A stretch of 12,523 bases of DNA from Nitrospirota bacterium (GTDB lineage Bacteria; Nitrospirota; Nitrospiria; Nitrospirales; Nitrospiraceae), in NCBI GenBank assembly GCA_016222925.1, contig JACRQB010000089.1, positions 1 through 12,523 on the forward strand, written 5' to 3'. The notes under the pieces are model-generated. The model saw only the letters and a program-made list of their open reading frames with translations, was not told the origin of the DNA and searched no databases. The first letter of the stretch is position 1; each line of letters starts with the position of its first letter. Of the stretch, positions 7,002-12,523 are shown one piece after another. A program made the position numbers and the translations under genes.

Positions 7002-7304
7002 TTATCGAATTGGATTGTGGACGGTCACCAGTTTGGTCCCATCAGGAAAGGTCCCCTCGACTTGAAACTCATGAATCATCTCCGGCACACCAGGCATCAC
7101 ATCCTTCCGCGTGAGAAGCGTGGTGCCGTACGTCATCAACTCGGCGACGGTTTTCCCGTCACGAATACCTTCCAAGACAGCGGCGGTAAGATACGCAACG
7201 GCTTCCGGATGATTGAGTTTGAGGCCTCGCTTCTTGCGATCAGTGGCCAGTTGTCCCGCAACATAAATAAGTAATTTTTCCTGTTCTCTCGGGGTCAGAT
7301 GCAT
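7002..7304 (-). CDS. ureA: Urease gamma subunit
   Basis: 100 residues, the usual length of the small structural subunit. Landmarks are LTPREQEKLL at the N-terminus, LKLNHPEAVAYL, EGIRDGKTVAELM, and PEMIHEFQVEGTFPDGTKLVTVHNPI at the C-terminus (start PEMIHE, end VHNPI). An AGGGAGG-type ribosome-binding site lies about seven bases before ATG 7304. It opens the urease block, 199 nt downstream of urtE. In that gap (7305-7503) I see a 6-bp inverted repeat (TTGCCA/TGGCAA) but no convincing promoter or terminator, so co-transcription with urtABCDE or a separate promoter are both possible. Confidence 0.97.
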   Translation of the reverse strand: MHLTPREQEKLLIYVAGQLATDRKKRGLKLNHPEAVAYLTAAVLEGIRDGKTVAELMTYGTTLLTRKDVMPGVPEMIHEFQVEGTFPDGTKLVTVHNPIR

Positions 7305-7503
7305 GAGTTTTCCTCCCTAGCGCAATGACTCTCCCATTTCTTGGCAAGAACACTCGATGTGGGCAAGAGCACCCTCTCTTACTGTAATCAAAGGATTCCT
7401 ACTGTAGAGTTGCCAGCCCTGTCTAGACGATTGGCAATCCCGAGAGTCCATCGAGGCAAGTCCAAACAAACAAGAGGCAGGAGATACCTTCCTATTGCAC
7501 CCA

Positions 7504-8238
7504 TTACACCGTCAGATGTTGCCGCACCATATCGGCATTCAACTCCGTGCTCTTGCCCTGGGCCATCACAGCCCCTTTGGCCATCACAACGTACTTCTCC
7601 GCGAGCCGGGCGGCAAAATGGAGCCCTTGCTCGACTAACAGAATGGCGAACCGGCGTGACTGCTTAAACCCGATAATGACGTCCTCGATCTGATCGACGA
7701 TCGAGGGTTGAATCCCCTCCGTCGGCTCATCCAGTAAGAGGAGCTTCGGACTGGAGAGAATGGCGCGACCGATCGCCAACTGCTGTTGTTCGCCCCCGCT
7801 CAACACCCCACCCGGACGATGAAGAATCTGCGTCAACTTGGGAAAGAGGTGATAGACCTCGTCAAAGGCGTCGTGTTCGGAGACATCGCCCGTGATGGAC
7901 GGGCGGTTCCAGTACCCCAGCAAGAGATTTTGGTGCACGGTCAGGTGCGGGATAATCTCGCGCCCTTGCGGCACGTACGCCAGCCCGCGTTTGGCCCGGA
8001 GATCCGTGCGCTCCTGCGTGATGTCTCGCCCATCAAACCTAATGGTGCCGGACCGGGCCGGCAGCAAGCCCGTCAGCGTCTTCAAGGTGGTGGTCTTCCC
8101 CATCCCGTTGCGGCCCATCAGACACACCACTTCACCCGGCTCAATGGTGAAGGAGACATTCCGCAGAATATGGCTTTCGCCATAGTACGCGTTGATGTTC
8201 TCAAGCGCCAGGGTCATCCGTGGGGGGTCGTGTGCCAT
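7504..8238 (-). CDS. urtE: Urea ABC transporter ATP-binding protein UrtE
   Basis: 244 residues, LivF-type ATPase, the second of the two cytoplasmic ATPases that power urea import. Walker A GRNGMGKT is at 42-49, the Q-loop/VPQGREIIPHLTV region at about 89-101, the signature LSGGEQQQ at 146-153, and Walker B LLLLDEPTEGIQP at 166-178, with the switch histidine replaced in context by VEQGLHFA as is usual for LivF/UrtE. The start could be ATG 8238 or Met8 (MTLALENINAYYG); neither has a strong ribosome-binding site, and GGAG before 8238 is rather far. It begins 24 nt after urtD. Confidence 0.95.
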   Translation of the reverse strand: MAHDPPRMTLALENINAYYGESHILRNVSFTIEPGEVVCLMGRNGMGKTTTLKTLTGLLPARSGTIRFDGRDITQERTDLRAKRGLAYVPQGREIIPHLTVHQNLLLGYWNRPSITGDVSEHDAFDEVYHLFPKLTQILHRPGGVLSGGEQQQLAIGRAILSSPKLLLLDEPTEGIQPSIVDQIEDVIIGFKQSRRFAILLVEQGLHFAARLAEKYVVMAKGAVMAQGKSTELNADMVRQHLTV

Positions 8239-8262
8239 ACGCGACGCGGCTCCGTCTTGTTC

Positions 8263-9027
8263 CTAATGGGCCACCTTGGCCCGGCCAAGGTAGATTTCTC
8301 GCACATGGTCATCCGCTTGAACGGCTTCGACCGTGCCTTCACAGATAACGGTGCCCTCGGCGAGCACCGTCACGATCTTCGCAATCTGCCGGACAAAGTC
8401 CATATCATGTTCGATCACGACGATCGCCTGCTTCTCCGACAAGGACGTCAGCAATCGCCCGGTCTGCTCCGTTTCCTTATCACTCATCCCGGCGACCGGC
8501 TCATCGACTAAGAGCAACGAGGGCTCTTGCAAAATCACCATGCCGATCTCCAACCATTGCTTTTGGCCGTGCGACAAGGACCCGGCCCGATCATGGGCAT
8601 GGGGCGATAAGCCGATCGTCTCCAACGTCTCCTCGATGCGTGCGCGCTCCGCCGGCGACGACCGGCCCATCAAGGTCGGAAAGACGCCCTTACTCGGGCG
8701 CTTGATCGACAGATCCAGGTTCTGCCAAACCGACAAGTTGCCATAGACCGACGGCGCCTGAAACTTCCGGCCCACGCCCAGCTTGGTGATGTCTTCCGCG
8801 TTCTTGCCGACCAGATTGATCCCCTTGCCGAACAGGATCTTCCCGGAGGTGGGGGTGGTCTTGCCGCAAATCACGTCCAAGAGCGTCGTCTTGCCGGCGC
8901 CGTTCGGCCCGATGACGACCCGCAACTCGTTATACTGCACACGAAAGTTGCAGTTGTTCAGCGCCTTGAAGCCGTCGTAGTCCATGACGATGTTTTCGCA
9001 GTTGAGAATCAGGTCTCCGTCGGTCAC
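8263..9027 (-). CDS. urtD: Urea ABC transporter ATP-binding protein UrtD
   Basis: 254 residues, LivG-type ATPase of the urea importer. Walker A GPNGAGKT is at 40-47, the signature LSHGQKQWLEIG at 151-162, Walker B LLLVDEP at 171-177 and the H-loop IEHDMDF at 205-211. The frame stays open far upstream, to 9483, but that extension is antisense-like glycine/arginine-rich translation inside urtC. The real start is GTG 9027: it overlaps the urtC stop as GTGA and has a good ribosome-binding site, and gives the family's normal length. Confidence 0.96.
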   Translation of the reverse strand: MTDGDLILNCENIVMDYDGFKALNNCNFRVQYNELRVVIGPNGAGKTTLLDVICGKTTPTSGKILFGKGINLVGKNAEDITKLGVGRKFQAPSVYGNLSVWQNLDLSIKRPSKGVFPTLMGRSSPAERARIEETLETIGLSPHAHDRAGSLSHGQKQWLEIGMVILQEPSLLLVDEPVAGMSDKETEQTGRLLTSLSEKQAIVVIEHDMDFVRQIAKIVTVLAEGTVICEGTVEAVQADDHVREIYLGRAKVAH

Positions 9028-10157
9028 GCCGCGGTCCTCCCTTCTGCCTTGATCACCGGCGCCGGGGCCTGCTTGCGCGCCGTCACTTTCCGAATCATCC
9101 CCAGCAGTCCGTCCGGAAACATCGTCACCACGACCACAAAGAGTCCGCCGAGGATAAACGGCCAGGCCTCCGGGAAGTAGTTGGTCAACACGCTGCGGCC
9201 ATAGTTCACGGCCACCGCGCCCAAGACGGCGCCGATTAAGGTGCCACGCCCGCCGACCGCCACCCAGATGACCACCTCCAGCGACGGCAACACCCCGATC
9301 TGGGCGGGGGTAATGATGCCCACCTGCGGCACATACAGCATGCCCGCCAATCCAGCCAGTCCCGCGGAGACCACGAAGACAAAGAGCTTGTACATCCAGG
9401 GAGTGTAGCCCGAAAACGTGACGCGGGATTCGCTGTCGCGGATCGCAATGAGAACCTTGCCCGCGCGTGAGGCCACAATCCACCGGCAGAAGAGATATGC
9501 CGCCCCGAGCGCGAGAACCGTGATGATATACAGTCCTCGTTGGGTCGAGGGGTCCGAGAGACGGTACCCGAGCAATTGCTTAAAGTCCGTCAACCCATTG
9601 GTGCCCCCCAGCCGCGTCTCGTTCCGATTGAACACCAGCCAGGCCGCAAAGGCCAACGCCTGGGTAATGATGGCAAAATAGACGCCCTTGATGCGGCTGC
9701 GAAACGCCAGAAACCCGAAGAGCGTCGCGAAGAGCACCGGCACGAGAATGGCGCCTAAGAATCCGCCCCAAAAGCTCTTGAACGGGTACCAGAACAGCGG
9801 CAGCTCTTTGACCTGCGTCCACACCATGAAGTCCGGGAGCTCGCTGCCATAGACACTTTCCGCCCCGATCTGCAACGCCAGATACATCCCCATGCAATAG
9901 GCGCCCAACCCGAAAAAGACCCCCTGCCCCATACTGAGCACCCCGCAATAGCCCCAGATGAGGTCGAGTCCCAGCGCAAGAATGGCAAAGGCCAAGAACT
10001 TGCCGAATTGATTCAGCCGAAAGTCGGAGAGATGCAGCCAAGAGTCTTCGGCCGGCAGCACATTCAGCGTCGGCAGGACAACGAGTAACACCAGTCCGAC
10101 CAGGTACAACGAGAGAGTCTCGCGGCTGTCGGGACGCACGCGCTCGTGTTCAGGCAT
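9024..10157 (-). CDS. urtC: Urea ABC transporter permease UrtC
   Basis: 377 residues, LivM-type inner-membrane permease with about nine or ten hydrophobic segments, beginning LYLVGLVLLVVLPTL. Typical LivM blocks are LGLDLIWGYCGVLSMGQGVFFGLGAY, here at about 62-87 (key residues GYCGVLSMGQ), RIKGVYFAIITQALA, NGLTDF, and RVTFSGYTPWMYKLFVF before the last helices. It forms the membrane channel with UrtB. ATG 10157 overlaps the end of urtB by 8 nt, so translation is coupled; AAAGGA lies somewhat far upstream. The basic, alanine-rich tail faces the cytoplasm. Confidence 0.96.
   Translation of the reverse strand: MPEHERVRPDSRETLSLYLVGLVLLVVLPTLNVLPAEDSWLHLSDFRLNQFGKFLAFAILALGLDLIWGYCGVLSMGQGVFFGLGAYCMGMYLALQIGAESVYGSELPDFMVWTQVKELPLFWYPFKSFWGGFLGAILVPVLFATLFGFLAFRSRIKGVYFAIITQALAFAAWLVFNRNETRLGGTNGLTDFKQLLGYRLSDPSTQRGLYIITVLALGAAYLFCRWIVASRAGKVLIAIRDSESRVTFSGYTPWMYKLFVFVVSAGLAGLAGMLYVPQVGIITPAQIGVLPSLEVVIWVAVGGRGTLIGAVLGAVAVNYGRSVLTNYFPEAWPFILGGLFVVVVTMFPDGLLGMIRKVTARKQAPAPVIKAEGRTAA
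9036..9043 (-). promoter_or_regulatory. Ribosome-binding site of urtD
   Basis: AAGGGAGG on the minus strand, eight bases before GTG 9027. It decides the urtD start against the longer open frame. Confidence 0.75.
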
Positions 10158-11712
10158 CGGCGTTGCGTCCTTTCGCCGCGAACAGGCCCTGCGGCCGCCA
10201 CTGCAGGAAGAGAATCACTCCGACCAGGATAAAGACCTTCCCGTAGACCGCGCCGCTGACGGGCTCGATCAATTTGTTCAGCCCCCCAATGCCGAGCGAG
10301 GCCCAGATCGTCCCGGCGAGTTTGCCCACGCCTCCCGTCACCACTACCATAAAGGCGTCGACGATATAGTTCTGCCCGAGTCCGGGATCGACGTTGCCCA
10401 CCATGGTCAGCGCCCAGCCGGCGATCCCGGCCAACCCGGAGGCAAACGCAAAGGTATAGGAGTCGACCTTGCGGGTCGGGATCCCGAGGCAGGCACTCAT
10501 ATTGCGGTTCTGTGTGACCGACCGGACCCGAATGCCGAGATTGGATCGGAACAACAAGAAATAAATCCCCAGCACGCACACGATCGACAGGAGAATGATG
10601 AAAATCCGATTGTACGGCAGATAGACGCCGACCATCACTTGCGCCCCGCCGCGCAAGGCTTGCGGCGCAATGACCGCCGTGAGATCGCCAAAATAGACCC
10701 GCGCCGCCTGCATGAGGATCAAGCTCACGCCCCACGTCGCCAACAGGGTTTCCAGCAGTCGCCCGTAGAGAAAGCGAATCACGGTCGCCTCCAGCACCCA
10801 GCCAAAGGCCGCGGCCGCAAGAAAGGCGACGGGGAGCGCTGCGGGAAAGTACCAGTCAAACAGCTCGGGAGACACCCACCCGACGAACGCCTGTTGCGTG
10901 ACGAACGTGGCATAGGCGCCCACCATCATCAACTCGCCGTGCGCCATGTTGATGACCCCCATCAAGCCGAAGACGATCGCCAGGCCCAGCGACATCATCA
11001 ACAGAATCGAGCTCAGGCTGATGCCGCGGAACAAGGTTTCGATGGCGCCCGCCCACCAACTCCACATGTCAATCTGCCCGATCGACGCATGCGCCGCGTC
11101 CGCCAACGCGCGCTGCTCGTCCGTGGCGCCACTCTGGACGCCGGCTTCCACCAATTCTTTGAGCGCCGACAGCCCGTTCTGGCTTCTGAGCTCCCCGAGC
11201 TTCTTGACGGCACCCACTCGGACCGCGTGCGCATCAGCACGAAGCCGGAGCAGCTGTGCGGATTCCTCCATCGTGTACTTGACCCACCAGACCGGCTCCT
11301 TTGCGGCCGCCTCTTCGAGCCAGATGATGGCCTCTGGGTGTCCCGTGCCCACCAGATCTGCGGCAGCCGACCGCCGGGTGTCCGACTGGGCACTGGTGAG
11401 ATTGGCATGGTTCTTCAGCAGATCGATCACGGGCTTGATGGCTTGCCGAGTCGCTCGATCCGCCTCGGCACGGATTGCATCGAGCGTGGGAAGCAGGCTC
11501 GCATCGCCCTGTGCAATGAGGAGCGCCGCCGCCGCGCTTCGGACCGCCGCATCCTCACTCGTGATGTCACGGAGCGCTTGCTCGATCGGAGCGGCGGCTA
11601 CTGCAGCAACCTCCGAGGTCAACGGTTGCTCTGCCACTGCCGTTCCTTGTGAAAGGATCAGGAGGAAAAGAACAATAACAATTTTGGAGAATGGAACAAA
11701 TCCTCTACGCAT
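10150..11712 (-). CDS. urtB: Urea ABC transporter permease UrtB
   Basis: 520 residues from ATG 11712. UrtB is the LivH-type permease partner of UrtC. Residues 1-27 form a signal peptide (FSKIVIVLFLLILSQGTAVA, cleavage before Glu28). A periplasmic alpha-helical, HEAT-like domain of about 180 residues follows, as in long-form UrtB proteins, and the membrane part starts near residue 230 with the conserved INMAHGE motif at 254-260. The frame could begin 11 codons earlier at GTG 11745, but that start has no ribosome-binding site and spoils the signal peptide, while ATG 11712 has GGAG close upstream. Just before the gene lies a decayed copy of the urtA 3' end, not urtA itself. Confidence 0.95.
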   Translation of the reverse strand: MRRGFVPFSKIVIVLFLLILSQGTAVAEQPLTSEVAAVAAAPIEQALRDITSEDAAVRSAAAALLIAQGDASLLPTLDAIRAEADRATRQAIKPVIDLLKNHANLTSAQSDTRRSAAADLVGTGHPEAIIWLEEAAAKEPVWWVKYTMEESAQLLRLRADAHAVRVGAVKKLGELRSQNGLSALKELVEAGVQSGATDEQRALADAAHASIGQIDMWSWWAGAIETLFRGISLSSILLMMSLGLAIVFGLMGVINMAHGELMMVGAYATFVTQQAFVGWVSPELFDWYFPAALPVAFLAAAAFGWVLEATVIRFLYGRLLETLLATWGVSLILMQAARVYFGDLTAVIAPQALRGGAQVMVGVYLPYNRIFIILLSIVCVLGIYFLLFRSNLGIRVRSVTQNRNMSACLGIPTRKVDSYTFAFASGLAGIAGWALTMVGNVDPGLGQNYIVDAFMVVVTGGVGKLAGTIWASLGIGGLNKLIEPVSGAVYGKVFILVGVILFLQWRPQGLFAAKGRNADA

Positions 11713-11716
11713 GGAT

Positions 11717-11721
11717 CTCCA
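11717..11721 (-). promoter_or_regulatory. Probable ribosome-binding site of urtB
   Basis: TGGAG on the minus strand, four bases before ATG 11712. The spacing is short, but the alternative start at 11745 has nothing comparable. Confidence 0.5.
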
Positions 11722-11847
11722 TTTTGGTGATACCGTCCGACTCACTATCGGTCAGGCGCTTCCGCGCCACCCTTCACCGAATACATGGGATCGAACATGG
11801 ACCATCAGAGAAAGTCTGAAACGCAGTCCACATTCGCAATCGAACCC

Positions 11848-11872
11848 GCCCTATCGCTACTTCTGATAGGGC
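11848..11872 (-). repeat. 8-bp stem-loop between urtA remnant and urtB
   Basis: GCCCTATC (11848-11855) pairs with GATAGGGC (11865-11872) around a 9-nt loop. It covers the stop codon of the urtA remnant. No T-run follows on the minus strand, so it is more likely an mRNA structure than a terminator. Confidence 0.6.
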
Positions 11873-11965
11873 CCTTAATGATTCAATCCAGTTGCACCCC
11901 TTCTCTGGGTTCGCCTAATCGCTCCACGGCTCACGTTTCACCAAGCCCTTGAACCGGTGCATACC
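11857..11965 (-). pseudogene. Degenerate duplicate of the urtA 3' end
   Basis: The minus strand reads KGLVKREPWSD, stop, ANPEKGCNWI, then a one-base insertion and a final TATCAGAAG-TAG. The intact urtA end in this window reads KGLVKPEPWSEYTNPEKGCDWI and finishes TYQKK. Roughly four fifths of about 100 aligned bases agree by eye. The copy has an in-frame stop, a frameshift and a 3-nt loss before the stop, so it is not functional. It sits where the intact urtA would normally end, immediately upstream of urtB. Confidence 0.8.
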
Positions 11966-12111
11966 CTTGCGTGGTGCATCCACACTAAATGATGCAGTAA
12001 TCATTCTACTCATGTTGCGGCGCCAGATATCTCACAAAAGACGGCGTAGGCCTATCAGGGAAATCCTGAAAGATTGGTGGGAGATCCCCTAGGGAAGTGA
12101 CGCCGTTGAGT

Positions 12112-12204
12112 TTACTGCAGGAGCGCCGCCGCCACACTCTGGAGAGCCGGGTCCTCACTCTTGAGCTTGATGCGCGCAGGTTCGATCGGAGCGGCCAGCG
12201 AATC
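12112..12204 (-). pseudogene. Degenerate duplicate of a urtB 5' segment
   Basis: The minus-strand peptide LAAPIEPARIKLKSEDPALQ plus SVAAALLQ aligns without gaps to the start of the UrtB helical domain (AAAPIEQALRDITSEDAAVR plus SAAAALLI); 16 of 30 residues agree by eye. A TAA follows at 12114-12112, and similarity is lost after the shared stretch GCGGCGGCGCTCCT. The frame is open back to ATG 12357 and begins with a signal-peptide-like stretch (LTKIPALLLGLSVAEVHA), but without a ribosome-binding site. It could instead encode a short 81-residue exported peptide; decay is more likely. Confidence 0.65.
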
Positions 12205-12301
12205 CCACACAAGCGTACATACATACATCGGGAGGCGGCCAGGCTCATCACAAACAAACCTCCGTGCATGAACTTCGGCAACAGACAGCCCCAACAGGAG
12301 G

Positions 12302-12331
12302 GCTGGAATCTTCGTCAAGAAAGATTCCAGC
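12302..12331 (-). repeat. 11-bp perfect stem-loop downstream of urtA
   Basis: GCTGGAATCTT (12302-12312) pairs perfectly with AAGATTCCAGC (12321-12331) around an 8-nt loop, about 70 nt after the urtA stop. No T-run follows on either strand. It is a candidate for a 3' stabilising or processing structure that keeps the urtA message more abundant than the permease genes. Confidence 0.6.
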
Positions 12332-12402
12332 ACCTCCCTGACAGACGCTGGACCCATTGTCAGAACGGCCGGTGAAACGGCGAACCGCCTTGCGTCCCGC
12401 TC

Positions 12403-12523
12403 CTATTTCTTCTGATAGGTCCCTTGATGATTAATCCAATCGCACCCCTTCTCGGGATTGGTGTACTCACTCCAGGGCTCGGGTTTCACCAAGCCCTTTG
12501 ACCGCCAAATCGTCTTCAATTGG
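12403..12523 (-). CDS. urtA: Urea ABC transporter substrate-binding protein UrtA, C-terminal end only
   Basis: The last 39 codons and the TAG stop (12405-12403) are inside the window; the rest lies beyond the right edge. The visible peptide runs from QLKTIWRSKGLVKPEPW through EYTNPEKGCDWI to GTYQKK, the recognisable C-terminus of UrtA, a periplasmic LivJ-type urea-binding protein. Orientation and position ahead of urtBCDE agree. The window cannot show its promoter or signal peptide. Confidence 0.85.
   Translation of the reverse strand, partial: QLKTIWRSKGLVKPEPWSEYTNPEKGCDWINHQGTYQKK

Larger units (their letters stand above)
11713..12402 (-). other. urtA-urtB intergenic region with decayed duplicate
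   Basis: This 690-bp stretch has no intact gene. It contains a degenerate urtA 3' end (11857-11965), a degenerate urtB 5' segment (12112-12204) and two perfect stem-loops (11848-11872, 12302-12331). Offsets between the copies are close: 546-549 nt for the urtA parts and 600 nt for the urtB parts. This fits one tandem duplication of the urtA-urtB junction with later small insertions and deletions. Parts between the matches (11966-12111 and 12205-12301) show no clear similarity by eye. Confidence 0.7.

Noticed and set aside
7305..7503. Possible sigma54 or NtrC-type promoter before ureA
   Set aside because: A TGGCA-like element is present, but no properly spaced GC element follows, and the TTGCCA inverted repeat is too short to call.
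9028..9483. Upstream extension of the urtD frame (about 150 extra residues)
   Set aside because: It overlaps urtC, its residues are Gly/Arg-rich shadow sequence, and GTG 9027 has the correct spacing, ribosome-binding site and family length.
10639..11652. Long plus-strand open frame of 337 codons opposite urtB
   Set aside because: It lies antisense to a clearly conserved gene in high-GC DNA, and its composition (Arg, His, Gln-rich) looks like a codon shadow with no recognisable domain.
12006..12281. 91-codon minus-strand frame in the urtA-urtB spacer
   Set aside because: It overlaps the urtB-like remnant in another frame, is rich in Arg/Ser/Leu and shows no family features.
1..12523. CRISPR array, tRNA/rRNA genes, insertion sequences
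   Set aside because: No regular direct repeats, cloverleaf or rRNA stretches, and no transposase motifs were seen on either strand.

Overview
The window holds almost all of one urea-utilisation locus. Eleven consecutive genes on the minus strand run from right to left: the last 39 residues of urtA (urea-binding protein), urtB and urtC (permeases), urtD and urtE (ATPases), ureA, ureB and ureC (urease gamma, beta and alpha subunits), and ureF, ureG and ureD (nickel-insertion accessory proteins). Imported urea is handed directly to a cytoplasmic nickel urease. Gene order, separate ureA/ureB/ureC, the missing ureE, protein style and a GC content that looks like the high fifties suggest a Nitrospira-type nitrite oxidiser or comammox bacterium. 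That assignment rests on recognition, not on a search.

Layout from the left: positions 1-203 carry the open 5' part of a small lipoprotein gene (minus), lying beyond the hairpin terminator (221-256) of a secreted plastocyanin-like protein gene (282-1076, minus). The latter has a good sigma70-type promoter (1219-1248) in a 340-bp intergenic region that also holds a leftward-facing terminator (1322-1353). A membrane fatty acyl desaturase gene (1417-2203, plus) is broken: its three histidine boxes are split over two frames and the segment between them looks deleted. It converges on the 3' end of ureD. Positions 2257-7304 hold ureD, ureG, ureF, ureC, ureB and ureA, and 7504-11712 hold urtE, urtD, urtC and urtB. 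Tight spacing (GTGA overlaps at ureB/ureC and urtC/urtD, an 8-nt overlap at urtB/urtC, a 2-nt gap at ureG/ureD) indicates translational coupling inside two gene blocks separated by 199 nt between urtE and ureA.

The region between urtA and urtB (11713-12402) is unusual. It holds a decayed second copy of the urtA 3' end directly upstream of urtB, and a decayed second copy of the urtB 5' region directly downstream of urtA. This is the pattern left by an old tandem duplication of the urtA-urtB junction. Two strong stem-loops lie in the same stretch and could lower expression of the permease relative to the binding protein.

Other points of note: a perfect 30-bp palindrome inside ureD that encodes the same ten residues on both strands; a 26-codon reading frame exactly filling the ureC-ureF gap, where ureE often sits; and lysine/arginine-rich N-terminal tails on both UreB and UreD. 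I found no RNA genes, CRISPR array or insertion sequence. The locus is mostly a recognisable urea system; the novelty lies in these local structures, not in a new enzyme system.
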